The notes under the pieces are model-generated. The model saw only the letters and a program-made list of their open reading frames with translations. It was not told the origin of the DNA and did not search any database. Positions 8,215 to 15,985 of a DNA stretch of 64,000 bases are shown here, one piece after another (position 1 is the stretch's first letter; the number at the start of each line of letters is the position of its first letter). A program made the position numbers and the translations under genes. This DNA comes from Mucilaginibacter sp. OK098. GTDB taxonomy: Bacteria > Bacteroidota > Bacteroidia > Sphingobacteriales > Sphingobacteriaceae. The DNA is taken from contig NZ_FRCM01000006.1 of assembly GCF_900142915.1 (NCBI RefSeq), forward strand, positions 137,503 through 201,502, given 5' to 3'.

Positions 8215-8330
8215 GAAAGTGGACTGATTTAATTGCCTCGTCCCGATAGCTATTGGGGGGCACCGGATTGCAACCACGTAAAAAAGTGCTAAAACCATGC
8301 TTCTTTTTACTCAATCCTTTAAATCTTGCT
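8215..8330 (+). promoter_or_regulatory. Probable SAM (S-box-like) riboswitch upstream of metK
   Basis: In the leader of metK the sequence has GCACCGGATTGCAACC followed by a small P3-like hairpin (CAC-gtaaaaaa-GTG) and then GTGCTAAAACC. These match the S-box landmarks GGCAACC and GGTGCTAATTCC in order and spacing, and the downstream gene makes S-adenosylmethionine, the ligand. The 5' part (around CCCGATAGCTATTGGGGG) differs from the standard S-box, so this would be a divergent version. A palindrome at 8342-8361 followed by T-rich sequence could be the expression platform. A covariance-model search is the decisive test. Confidence 0.5.
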
Positions 8331-8340
8331 ATTTCGTTAA

Positions 8341-8363
8341 AAGACGTAAAATGTTACGTCTCT
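8341..8363. repeat. REP-like hairpin between riboswitch and metK
   Basis: AGACGTAA (8342-8349) and TTACGTCT (8354-8361) with a 4-nt loop, followed by a T-rich stretch. It is the same family as 7190-7216. Located 42 nt before the metK start, it could have been recruited as a regulatory stem. Confidence 0.6.
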
Positions 8364-8404
8364 GCAATTTTGATTTTAATTTAAAAATTAGCATATAAAA
8401 ATCT

Positions 8405-9655
8405 ATGTCATATTTATTCACCTCAGAATCCGTATCAGAAGGACATCCGGATAAAGTTGCCGACCAGATCTCGGACGCTTTGATAGATCATTTTTTAGCC
8501 TTTGACCCCGAATCAAAAGTTGCCTGCGAAACATTGGTTACAACTGGCCAGGTTTTTTTAGCCGGCGAAGTGAAATCAAAAGCTTATCTTGATGTTCAGA
8601 AAATAGCCCGAGAAGTAATCAACAAAATTGGTTATACCAAGGGCGAGTATATGTTTGACGGCAGTTCGTGCAGCGTACTTTCGGCCATTCATGAGCAATC
8701 GCCTGATATTAACCAGGGTGTTGACCGTACTGCAAAAGAAGAGCAGGGTGCCGGCGACCAGGGGATGATGTTTGGTTATGCCACTGTTGAAACTGATAAC
8801 TATATGCCGCTGGCCCTTGATATTGCACACGCTTTATTAATTGAGCTTGCTGCCATCCGCCGCGAAAACAGTGATATAAAATACCTTCGCCCTGATGCAA
8901 AATCGCAGGTAACCCTTGAATATGATGATGATAATCAGCCTGTACGAATCGATGCGATAGTAATTTCGACCCAGCATGATGATTTTGATGAAGAAAAAGC
9001 TATGCTTGCCAAGATCAGCAGCGATATCATCAGTATCCTTATTCCCCGTGTAAAAGCAAAATATCCTAAATATGCTCACTTTTTTGGTGATGCTATTAAA
9101 TATCACATTAACCCTACAGGCAAGTTTGTTATCGGGGGCCCGCATGGCGATACCGGTTTAACAGGCCGTAAAATTATTGTTGATACCTATGGTGGCAAAG
9201 GCGCACACGGTGGTGGAGCGTTTTCAGGTAAAGATCCTTCAAAGGTTGATCGTTCTGCCGCTTATGCAACCCGCCATATTGCTAAAAACCTGGTAGCTGC
9301 AGGTGTTGCCGATGAGGTATTGGTACAGGTATCATACGCTATAGGCGTTGCCCAGCCAATGGGGATCTACGTAAATACTTACGGAACAGGCAAGGTTGGC
9401 CTGCACGATGGCGAAATTGCTAAAAAGGTTGAAGCCATTTTTAACATGACCCCATATGCAATTGAAACCCGCTTTAAATTGCGCAACCCAATATACAGCG
9501 AAACCGCTGCTTATGGTCACTTTGGTCGCCCGAATGAGGTGGTAACCAAGTTATTCATCGGTCATGATGGTAAAGAGATCAAACGTGAAGTTGAACTGTT
9601 TACCTGGGAAAAACTTGATTATGTTGAAAAGGTGAAGCAAGCCTTTGGCTTGTAA
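8405..9655 (+). CDS. metK: S-adenosylmethionine synthetase
   Basis: 416 residues. It makes S-adenosylmethionine from methionine and ATP. Visible signatures: FTSESVSEGHPDKVADQISD at the N-terminus (about 5-24), the GAGDQGMMFGYA hexapeptide region (about 117-128), and GGGAFSGKDPSKVDRSAAY (about 267-285) with the phosphate-binding and catalytic Lys and Asp residues. It is a single transcription unit: upstream a probable SAM riboswitch, downstream a clear intrinsic terminator at 9680-9729. Confidence 0.98.
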   Translation: MSYLFTSESVSEGHPDKVADQISDALIDHFLAFDPESKVACETLVTTGQVFLAGEVKSKAYLDVQKIAREVINKIGYTKGEYMFDGSSCSVLSAIHEQSPDINQGVDRTAKEEQGAGDQGMMFGYATVETDNYMPLALDIAHALLIELAAIRRENSDIKYLRPDAKSQVTLEYDDDNQPVRIDAIVISTQHDDFDEEKAMLAKISSDIISILIPRVKAKYPKYAHFFGDAIKYHINPTGKFVIGGPHGDTGLTGRKIIVDTYGGKGAHGGGAFSGKDPSKVDRSAAYATRHIAKNLVAAGVADEVLVQVSYAIGVAQPMGIYVNTYGTGKVGLHDGEIAKKVEAIFNMTPYAIETRFKLRNPIYSETAAYGHFGRPNEVVTKLFIGHDGKEIKREVELFTWEKLDYVEKVKQAFGL

Positions 9656-9679
9656 CATTTTCGATTTGAAAATTTGATG

Positions 9680-9729
9680 ATGTGCTGATTTGAAGATTAA
9701 TTTAATTTTCGGATCAGCACATTTTTTTT
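9680..9729 (+). terminator. Intrinsic terminator of metK
   Basis: A 10-bp stem, ATGTGCTGAT (9680-9689) with ATCAGCACAT (9713-9722), followed by eight T. The sequence just before it repeats GATTTGAAAATTTGATGATG-like words, another of the local word families. Confidence 0.8.
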
Positions 9730-9732
9730 CTG

Positions 9733-9770
9733 GCTACCGCGAGTTTAGCGTAGCGTAACTCGTGGTGCGG
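9733..9770. repeat. REP-like element with CGAGTT arms
   Basis: CGAGTT (9740-9745) and AACTCG (9757-9762) enclose TAGCGTAGCGT; a second small stem (GCAGAAGCT/AGCTTC) follows at about 9775-9792. It fills the gap between metK and the CGNR gene. Confidence 0.45.
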
Positions 9771-9853
9771 CATTGCAGAAGCTTTCAGCTTCCTGGTAAA
9801 ATGTTTTGATATTGAGTTTCTGAACTAATGTTCCTCTCAAAAATCTAATCACC

Positions 9854-10510
9854 CTAAGCAACTATCCTCATTTTTCTCTCCTTATACTTTTTCGTCCTTA
9901 CTGCATTGCCACATACTAATGGATTACACCATTGCCTGTTTTTGTTCCTGGTTGTGTCCAGGTAAAACTTGCCACAATTGCATTTTTTAATATCATTAAA
10001 ATTGGCCGACTGCAATAAAATAGTAGCTTGTTTTACAATTATCCACAATGGGGCCGCCAACTCTTCGTGGGTCTTAAACCACATCACCTGTAGTGTGTTG
10101 CCGTTTAGCTCAAAGCGGAGGTGTGTATTAGCCTCACCAACCATCTCATTAAAATAAGCTATCGCATCTTCGTGGATCTGCTTACTCCGCAGGGTACAGT
10201 TTATAAATTCATACACCGTTTCGCGGAGCTTTATTACCCGTTGCCAAACGTGGTTAGCTTCGTGTTCGTAACAATGGCCTTCAAGGTTCAGGCCATTATA
10301 GTCTTCAAGATCAATGATCTTAAATTCATTGCACCAGGCCAAAAAATCTTCATAGTTTTCAAGATACTCTTTGCGGTGAACGCCGCCGCGGTTGCGATAG
10401 GTGTTAATAAATTGCAGCACGGGAATGCCGCCTTCAAACGGAAATGGATCGGCCGGGTTTGTGGGCCATGAGCGTTCCGGTTTATACCGGATTTTTAGTG
10501 ATTTATACAT
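9854..10510 (-). CDS. CGNR zinc-finger regulator (ABATE domain protein)
   Basis: 218 residues. The N-terminal two thirds resemble the ABATE stress-induced domain, and the C-terminus carries the CGNR zinc finger: CNCGKFYLDTTRNKNRQWC, then CGNAVRTKKYKERK. The four Cys are the presumed zinc ligands and the basic tail the DNA contact. The family is regarded as transcriptional regulators, often stress-linked. ATG at 10508-10510. About 30 nt upstream begins a tandem array of 43-bp units (10539-10680), which is where an autoregulatory operator would be expected. It stands alone on the minus strand. Confidence 0.85.
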   Translation of the reverse strand: MYKSLKIRYKPERSWPTNPADPFPFEGGIPVLQFINTYRNRGGVHRKEYLENYEDFLAWCNEFKIIDLEDYNGLNLEGHCYEHEANHVWQRVIKLRETVYEFINCTLRSKQIHEDAIAYFNEMVGEANTHLRFELNGNTLQVMWFKTHEELAAPLWIIVKQATILLQSANFNDIKKCNCGKFYLDTTRNKNRQWCNPLVCGNAVRTKKYKERKMRIVA

Positions 10511-10538
10511 AATATTTATTTAGTCTATGAAAAAAGGT

Positions 10539-10680
10539 CGTTTTGGTCGTGTCCAAAGACACCCATAAAACGGGCAAAAGGCGTTTGGGTCATGTCTGAA
10601 AATACCCATAAAACGGGCAAAGTGCGTTTTGGTCGTGTCTAAAAAAGGCGTTAAACGGGCAAAAACCATTTAGGTCATTT
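10539..10680. repeat. 43-bp tandem repeat upstream of the CGNR gene
   Basis: Three units and a partial fourth, starting at 10539, 10582 and 10625, with a remnant from about 10666. Each has CGTTTTGGTCGTGTC (or a near variant), an A-rich centre and CCCATAAAACGGGCAAA. Unit lengths are 43, 43 and 42 nt with no spacers. Unit 1 contains a small dyad GTGTC-CAAA-GACAC. The array lies between -30 and -170 relative to the start of the CGNR gene. The rest of the 473-nt gap (10681-10983) is AT-rich without recognisable features. Confidence 0.85.
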
Positions 10681-10983
10681 GGTATAAAAATCACTGCATT
10701 GCCGCTTTAATGGCCGAAAAACAGTCTTTTCTGCGAATAAAACAGGGATTTTAAGAACACTTTACCAAGGAAATTATTTTGAAGTTTTAAAAAAGCCGGC
10801 AGGATTTAATAGGTTCTGTTGATTACTTCTTTTAAAGATCCGGCAAAAAAGGCTGGTTGATGAAATCGTTCAGCGTAGTACAAATATAAGAAATTATACT
10901 AATATAATTAGCAATAAATTTAAAGATTGATTTTCACTAAAGTTTCATTTTAGAGCATTGTGTGTTACGGTCTTTTTTTAAAT

Positions 10984-11775
10984 TTATATTTCAAGTTTAA
11001 AAGATTGCCTCTCCACAAATTCCCCTTTTGACAATTTAATGGGTATCTTTTGTTCAGCAGTAAGCCCTATAGTTTCGCCGCTTTTTAAAGTAACATCGCT
11101 ACTAATTATGTAAGACGTAATATTGAATATAAAGTCGAATAATTCCTCTAAACTTAGTTTTGAATCAACAATTTCAATTTCGTTTTTTTCAAATTCTTTT
11201 AAGCCATAAGTATAGGCACAATTTCCTGTCGACAATTTTCTAAGCCCAATGTAAATCCATAACGCAACAGGACTACCATTTTCTTTGAGTTCTTCAATAT
11301 GGTCAAGATATTGGTTCCGGGGTATAAGTAGCGACTGAGTTCCCTGATATATTGCAATAGCATTAGATGTTAGTAAAATTGAGCCAAGAACTTTACTTAA
11401 AATCTTAAATCTTTCGATGGGGCTTTTTTGCGATGCCATTATTGATACGATGGCGTGCCCGGTATGAACTTCTAAATCTTTTAACGCTGACGGCCAATTA
11501 TAGGCATATTGGGCCGTACCCTCTATGTCCCCCCAGGGTATTTCTACAGGCATGTTTGCTATGGCAATCGACTCCCCGCTTATAGTAAATGATGCCGCTT
11601 TGTCGTCCCCTTCTATATCTGTAACAGTAAGATTCCAAAATGTCTCTATATTATCAATAACTTTATCAAGCTGGTAACTATCACCACTCTTAAATATTGG
11701 CATAGCTAACAAAATATTACTCTGTTTGGATTCCTTTTTTTTCCGATCTTTCTTTAAAAAATCAAATAATGCCAT
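10984..11775 (-). CDS. DUF4261 domain protein
   Basis: 263 residues. After a lysine-rich opening (FLKKDRKKKESK) the protein shows the DUF4261 pattern: an N-terminal alpha/beta part with ISGESIAIANMPVEIPWGDI (about 66-85), a central LEVHTGHAIVSIMAS, and a late WIYIGLRKLS region. DUF4261 has no established function. No signal peptide or membrane segment, so it is probably cytoplasmic. It stands alone, separated on both sides by repeat-bearing spacers. Nothing in the neighbours indicates its role. Confidence 0.7.
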   Translation of the reverse strand: MALFDFLKKDRKKKESKQSNILLAMPIFKSGDSYQLDKVIDNIETFWNLTVTDIEGDDKAASFTISGESIAIANMPVEIPWGDIEGTAQYAYNWPSALKDLEVHTGHAIVSIMASQKSPIERFKILSKVLGSILLTSNAIAIYQGTQSLLIPRNQYLDHIEELKENGSPVALWIYIGLRKLSTGNCAYTYGLKEFEKNEIEIVDSKLSLEELFDFIFNITSYIISSDVTLKSGETIGLTAEQKIPIKLSKGEFVERQSFKLEI

Positions 11776-11828
11776 TTAGATTGGATTTTTACCGGAAAGA
11801 TACAAACATCCTTCCAGTTATTCATCCC

Positions 11829-11860
11829 CCCGCAGAGTCTCTCAAAGAGAGCCCCTGCGC
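11829..11860. repeat. REP-like element, CCGCAG...CTGCG family
   Basis: CCGCAGAGTCTCTCAAAGAG then AGCCCCTGCG at 11830-11859, forming nested short stems (GCAG/CTGC, TCTCT/AGAGA). A relative sits at 12854-12896. Between here and 12055 there is more palindromic material (for example CTGCATACGAAGCGCAG near 11907) but no gene. Confidence 0.5.
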
Positions 11861-12055
11861 AATGCTTTGCGATTAAGATAATCTCTCGCGATGATTGATG
11901 CCTACCTGCATACGAAGCGCAGGCTTCTCTTTAAGGCACCTCTACTATGACAGAAAATCCCCCTATTCATTTAAAACAATATCCGTTTTATTGAAAAAAT
12001 TTCCGATTGATATGGCATCAGGTGATCTTTAATTTATATCAATAACACATATAAC

Positions 12056-12850
12056 ATGAAAACCAAATTATTCATCATTCCGATATTATTTACAGCAATT
12101 ACCGGTTACCGTGTCAACAGCCAGCCATCGGCACAAAAAAACATTCCCAAATCTGCTTACTTCACCCTGAACATAAAAAAAGGAGATAAGCTAGCCAACA
12201 TTTACTCCCGAACAATTGCTTTTACCGGCGATGACTTTGCCCCGTTAGTCTTCAGGGTAAGTGGAACAAGCACCTATGAAGTTTTAGACAACAACCCGCT
12301 CAAACCCAAATTCAACGAAACCGATCTGTACGACGGCAGGGACCCACACACTGGATGGTGCGAAATTGGCATCGACGGAAAAGGCAACTATGAGGGCCAT
12401 ATATTTACCAATACCAGCGCCAGCGGTTTAATGTACAGCTCGTTGATATGGGGACTAATTCCAACCAAAATAAAAGAAGGCGATTCATGGCAGGTGGATC
12501 TCACACAGCCCTGGGAGTTGGGCGGCATCGGCAAGCAAACGGTAACGGTTACAGCTATTGATGCCAGGCACAACACCATAACCCTAAAGCGCGAAGGCAG
12601 CAGCGAAGGATATTTTGATAACGATTTGAAACAAATTGAGGTTACCACAAAGGATACAAAAAAGGCAAAAATGAACCTCACTCCGGGTACTTCACATTGG
12701 ACAGGCTATACCACCTTTCGAAACGGGATTGTTTTAAGCGATGAGCTTTTGGTAACCCGCCCTGTAACCCTGGCAACAGATAGCCTGCATTTTACAGGCA
12801 ACCAGCGCGAGTATATTTTATTAAATGCCATGCCGGCAGAAGGTTTGTAA
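12056..12850 (+). CDS. Secreted protein of unknown function
   Basis: 264 residues, no family recognised. The N-terminus is a signal peptide (MKTKLFIIPILFTAITGY, probable cleavage near SQPSAQ). The mature part is rich in Thr and Gly with alternating hydrophobic residues, suggesting an all-beta periplasmic or secreted fold; a WQVDLTQPWELGGIGKQTVT segment (about 150-169) lies in the middle. It is a single gene flanked by hairpins. The following palindrome at 12854-12896 probably ends its transcript. Confidence 0.7.
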   Translation: MKTKLFIIPILFTAITGYRVNSQPSAQKNIPKSAYFTLNIKKGDKLANIYSRTIAFTGDDFAPLVFRVSGTSTYEVLDNNPLKPKFNETDLYDGRDPHTGWCEIGIDGKGNYEGHIFTNTSASGLMYSSLIWGLIPTKIKEGDSWQVDLTQPWELGGIGKQTVTVTAIDARHNTITLKREGSSEGYFDNDLKQIEVTTKDTKKAKMNLTPGTSHWTGYTTFRNGIVLSDELLVTRPVTLATDSLHFTGNQREYILLNAMPAEGL

Positions 12851-12853
12851 CGA

Positions 12854-12896
12854 TTCGTTTCCGCAGTGCTCTCAGAGAGAACCCTGCGGAAACGAA
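12854..12896. terminator. Hairpin after the secreted-protein gene
   Basis: A perfect 13-bp stem: TTCGTTTCCGCAG (12854-12866) and CTGCGGAAACGAA (12884-12896). The loop holds CTCTCAGAGAGA, itself self-complementary. It starts 4 nt after the stop codon and is related to the element at 11829-11860. The following sequence is AATTGG and not a T-run, so termination is likely but not certain. A short word island (CAACAACTACAACTTTTGC) follows at 12907-12938. Confidence 0.55.
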
Positions 12897-13007
12897 AATT
12901 GGATCTTTCAACAACTACAACTTTTGCAAACCCAATCCAACTTAATCAACTATTTTTCTTAACACAAAAAGTCTTAATTTCAGTTTTTAAAACTGTAAAG
13001 ACATTAA

Positions 13008-14135
13008 ATGAATACATCCATCAAAAGGGTCCGCTATAACCCACGCCGAAAAGCAGGAAATATTGGTGATAGTCCTGGTGCAATTGTTATACCGGAGGGT
13101 GCGGTAAACCCTCATATCTCCGTATTTTCGTACAATGCCAAGGAACTGATTACCAGCGAAGGAAAAAATATTAAAGTGGTACTTGATCAGTTCAAAAAAT
13201 GCCAGGACCATACACATTGGATCCAGGTTAGAGGGCTTGGAGACGCAAAGCTGATTGAAGAGGTAGGCTCAATTTTAACCATTAATCCCCTGGTGCTGGA
13301 AGACATTACCAATATTCACCAGCGCCCTAAGTTTGATGAATATGACGATTATGTGTTTGCAGTAAGCCGCATGATAAGTTTTAGTAAGGATTATGAGCTT
13401 ACCAATAACCAATTTTCGGCGCTGGTAAAGGATAACATTATCATCACCTTTGAAGAAACGCATGAAGAAAATTTCGAAGCCGTAAAAAACCGCCTTGCAG
13501 GCGGCAAAGGCTCCATCCGCACAGCCGGGGCGGGTTATATGTGTTATGCTTTGACTGATACTATTCTCGACCGTTATTTTGCATTACTGGCGCAACTGGG
13601 CGATTCATTAGACGAGGTTGAAGACCGGTTGTACGCCAACACCGATAAAACTGTAATGTACCAAACCCAACAGCTTAAACGCACCCTTATAGTCCTACGG
13701 CGCTCCTGCTGGCCCGAGCGCGACAAGATCAATGACATGCTGCGCACCGAAAGCCCTCTGATAAGCCCGGAAGTAAAGATGTTTTTAAAGGATGCCTACG
13801 ACCATTGCATCCAGATAATGGACCTGATTGAGAGCTACAAGGAGATCACCTCCAGCATTATGGATATTTATCTCTCCATGGTAAGCAACCGCATGAACGA
13901 GATCATGAAAGTGCTCACCATTATCTCTGTAATATTTATCCCCCTAACCTTTGTTGCGGGCGTTTACGGCATGAACTTTTCAAGAGTCGACCCGGTAACC
14001 AACAAAGTAATGCCCGATAATCTGCCCGAACTTTACAACCCGCATGGCTATTTTTATGCACTGGGCGGTATGTTACTTATCGGCATTATCCAGGTTGTTA
14101 TTTTTTGGAGAAAGGGATGGTTTAGTAAGCTGTGA
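13008..14135 (+). CDS. corA: CorA family magnesium/cobalt transporter
   Basis: 375 residues. A long cytoplasmic N-terminal domain is followed by two C-terminal transmembrane helices: about 300-320, directly followed by the ion-selective YGMNF motif (about 320-324), and about 346-368. This is the CorA arrangement, functioning as a pentameric Mg2+ or Co2+ channel. The periplasmic loop between the helices is 20-25 residues, slightly long. No regulatory RNA is visible upstream. The gene converges on the VOC gene, and the spacer is an inverted pair of word repeats. Confidence 0.95.
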   Translation: MNTSIKRVRYNPRRKAGNIGDSPGAIVIPEGAVNPHISVFSYNAKELITSEGKNIKVVLDQFKKCQDHTHWIQVRGLGDAKLIEEVGSILTINPLVLEDITNIHQRPKFDEYDDYVFAVSRMISFSKDYELTNNQFSALVKDNIIITFEETHEENFEAVKNRLAGGKGSIRTAGAGYMCYALTDTILDRYFALLAQLGDSLDEVEDRLYANTDKTVMYQTQQLKRTLIVLRRSCWPERDKINDMLRTESPLISPEVKMFLKDAYDHCIQIMDLIESYKEITSSIMDIYLSMVSNRMNEIMKVLTIISVIFIPLTFVAGVYGMNFSRVDPVTNKVMPDNLPELYNPHGYFYALGGMLLIGIIQVVIFWRKGWFSKL

Positions 14136-14139
14136 GGAA

Positions 14140-14244
14140 GATGTGCGAATTTTTGATGTGCAAATGTGCGGACGAATTAAAATGGCAGCAATTAGCACAT
14201 CATTTTTTCATTCGCACATCTGCATATCCGCACATTTGCACATT
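14140..14244. repeat. Inverted word-repeat pair between corA and VOC gene
   Basis: Left arm 14140-14178 (GATGTGCGAA, GATGTGCAAATGTGCGGA) starts 5 nt after the corA stop. Right arm 14195-14244 (TTCGCACATCTGCATATCCG, CACATTTGCACAT) reaches the stop codon of the convergent gene. The arms are reverse-complementary with mismatches, so either transcript would fold into a long hairpin; it may serve as a two-way terminator. The same word occurs at 15841-15872 and 42069-42196. Confidence 0.75.
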
Positions 14245-14653
14245 AATTTTTCTGCCCCAGCGAAAACCAATTACCCGAATCGTCTTTAAATAACGCTTCA
14301 AAGCCATAAAATTCCTGGGTTGGTTTTTTGGTAAATTCAACGCCTTTTGCGTTTAGCTCCTCGTAGGTTACCAGCAAGTTATCGCATTCAAACACGCCAA
14401 AGCCAAAAGTACCCTTGCTCACCAGGTTGCGCATTTGCTGTGCCGTTTCTTTAGTGAACATCATCCCCTCATCAATTGACATCAGGGAGATCTCCAGCTC
14501 AGGTTGCTGTGGCGGACAAACAGTAAGCCACCTCATTCCCGGCCCCATAGGTGCGTCAGTATGTACATTAAAGCCGAGCTTATTAACATAAAAATCAAAA
14601 GCGCTGTCCTGGTTCAGAACAAATACGCTAACATGGTTCATTTTTGTGATCAT
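14243..14653 (-). CDS. VOC family (glyoxalase/bleomycin-resistance fold) protein
   Basis: 136 residues, typical for a single VOC protein with two beta-alpha-beta-beta-beta modules. Visible signs: the start MNHVSVFVLNQDSAFDFYVN, then LGFNVHTD, MRWLTVCPPQQPELEISL, and a C-terminal GFEALFKDDSGNWFSL. These match uncharacterised VOC proteins related to glyoxalase I. Which metal ligands are present cannot be fixed here. It sits directly downstream of a short AraC-type regulator on the same strand, a common pairing, so the regulator may control it. Confidence 0.88.
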   Translation of the reverse strand: MITKMNHVSVFVLNQDSAFDFYVNKLGFNVHTDAPMGPGMRWLTVCPPQQPELEISLMSIDEGMMFTKETAQQMRNLVSKGTFGFGVFECDNLLVTYEELNAKGVEFTKKPTQEFYGFEALFKDDSGNWFSLGQKN

Positions 14654-14749
14654 TTTTTTAGTCTTTTTGTTACCCCAAAAATGAGCACTTATTTATCCCC
14701 TCACTTCTCCAAAATTGCGATTGTAGCAGATAGTTATCAGATCAGTTTT

Positions 14750-14788
14750 TCCCTAATCTCTAATCAACTAACCTCTAATTAACTAACT
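14750..14788. repeat. Word-repeat island, CTAATCTCTAATC type
   Basis: CCTAATCTCTAATCAACTAACC, split as CCTAATCTCTAATC and AACTAACC, then TCTAATTAACTAACTAC. It runs across the stop codon of the AraC gene (TAA read from 14779-14781) and into its last codons. The same words occur at 6589-6630 and 44239-44443. Confidence 0.6.
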
Positions 14789-15207
14789 ACCCATCCCTTC
14801 TTCTCCGCAAAACAATTTGGAATAAATTTTAATGGTGCATTGGCAATCTCTGCCTGCCGCTGGTGCTGTATTGCCTGGTAAACGGCAGGCGTTTGTCCTA
14901 CCATCCGCTTAAACAGCCCTGTAAATGAGGTCACACTTTCAAAGCCAACCGCATAACAAACATTGGCGGCAATCATATCGGTAGCCAAAAGTTGTTTAGC
15001 CTTTTCAATCCGCACAAATGAAAGATACTGGTGCGGTGTTTTATTATAAACAGAATGGAACACCCGGATAAAATGAAATTTGGAGAAAAAAGCCTCATCA
15101 GCAATGTTATCCAGGTCTATCCTATCGGCAAAATGATCGTCTATGAATAGCTTGGCATAAACTATGCGGCGGTAGAGGTATATTTTGGGATAGAGACCGG
15201 TTGACAT
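14779..15207 (-). CDS. AraC family regulator (DNA-binding domain only)
   Basis: 142 residues. Most of the protein is the AraC double helix-turn-helix: first motif around LDNIADEAFFSKFHFIRVFH (about 32-51), the linker KTPHQYLSFVRIEKAKQLL, second motif around NVCYAVGFESVTSFTGLFKR (about 82-101) with VGQTPAVYQ. There is no N-terminal effector domain, so it is a short, ligand-free type. Its last codons lie in a word-repeat island. It is upstream of and co-directional with the VOC gene. Confidence 0.9.
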   Translation of the reverse strand: MSTGLYPKIYLYRRIVYAKLFIDDHFADRIDLDNIADEAFFSKFHFIRVFHSVYNKTPHQYLSFVRIEKAKQLLATDMIAANVCYAVGFESVTSFTGLFKRMVGQTPAVYQAIQHQRQAEIANAPLKFIPNCFAEKKGWVVS

Positions 15208-15291
15208 TTTGAAATTATTGAATAGCTTAAATAGAGTCCTTAAATCTATTGAATCTTTGTCTACACAAAATCAGGTTCAAACAACATGCCT

Positions 15292-15795
15292 TTAGTTACT
15301 GATTTGAATCGAGTTTGAAAAAAATTCCCGGCCTTTTGTGCTTACACCTTCAGGTATAATAGTTGATACACTGTATAGCTTATTGCCGATGATAAACATA
15401 AACAAATCATAATTTTTCTTTTTCGAATCTGTTCCCGTTGAGTGGTAACTGGTAAACCCTTTCCAGGTACTAATACTAAAATCCTCAAGATTAACATCAG
15501 GCAAACTTTGGTTCATTCCTGTTTTTAGTTGTGCAGCAAATTCAGGAGTGGCTTTAATGGGCGCTAAGGCCACGGAATCAATCCCGGCAACCTGTACAAA
15601 ATCAACAATGGTAAAAATATAAGCAATGCTGTCTTTATCCGATGCGATAAAACTTCCGGGCACAAGCTCTTTAGGATCTGTTGGAAATTTAACCGACACC
15701 CTGTTATCACCCTTATGGGTAACCCAGCCATCCTGTGCGTTAACTATACCTGCTGTAATTAACAGCGTGATCACCAGGGCATATATTTTTTTCAT
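15292..15795 (-). CDS. Secreted protein of unknown function
   Basis: 167 residues, no family recognised. A clear signal peptide (MKKIYALVITLLITAGIVNA, cleavage before QDGW). The mature part starts WVTHKGDNRVSVKFPTDPKE, has an apparent alpha/beta composition, and contains SISTWKGFTSYHSTGTDSKK and FMFIIGNKLYSVS. It is probably periplasmic. It is a single gene between the AraC regulator and typA, which is transcribed the other way. Confidence 0.7.
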   Translation of the reverse strand: MKKIYALVITLLITAGIVNAQDGWVTHKGDNRVSVKFPTDPKELVPGSFIASDKDSIAYIFTIVDFVQVAGIDSVALAPIKATPEFAAQLKTGMNQSLPDVNLEDFSISTWKGFTSYHSTGTDSKKKNYDLFMFIIGNKLYSVSTIIPEGVSTKGREFFSNSIQISN

Positions 15796-15840
15796 TCCTT
15801 AAATCTAAACAGAAATTTGTTAGTAATCAATTTCCCCAAT

Positions 15841-15872
15841 CCGCACATCCAAAATCCGCACATCCGCACATC
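15841..15872. repeat. Word-repeat island, CCGCACATCC type
   Basis: CCGCACATCC, AAAATCCGCACATCC and GCACATC in a row, upstream of the minus-strand secreted-protein gene and of typA. Same family as 14140-14244 and 42069-42196; no inverted partner here. Confidence 0.6.
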
Positions 15873-15953
15873 ATTCCCCCCACTCCCATGTTAACCAAAA
15901 ATCAATAATTCGTCAATTACTTGCATCTGTTTTAAAAATTCATTAAATAACCG

Positions 15954-15961
15954 TACCTTTG
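15954..15961 (+). promoter_or_regulatory. -7 box of the typA promoter
   Basis: TACCTTTG, an exact match to TAnnTTTG, 24 nt before the typA ATG. A TTTT at about 20 nt upstream is the best -33 candidate. Confidence 0.6.
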
Positions 15962-15985
15962 CGCAAAATTTAGAGGCGCATTTCA

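Noticed and set aside
10539..10680. Possible CRISPR array because of regularly spaced repeats
   Set aside because: Units are contiguous 43-bp copies without unique spacers and no cas gene is near; it is a tandem repeat.
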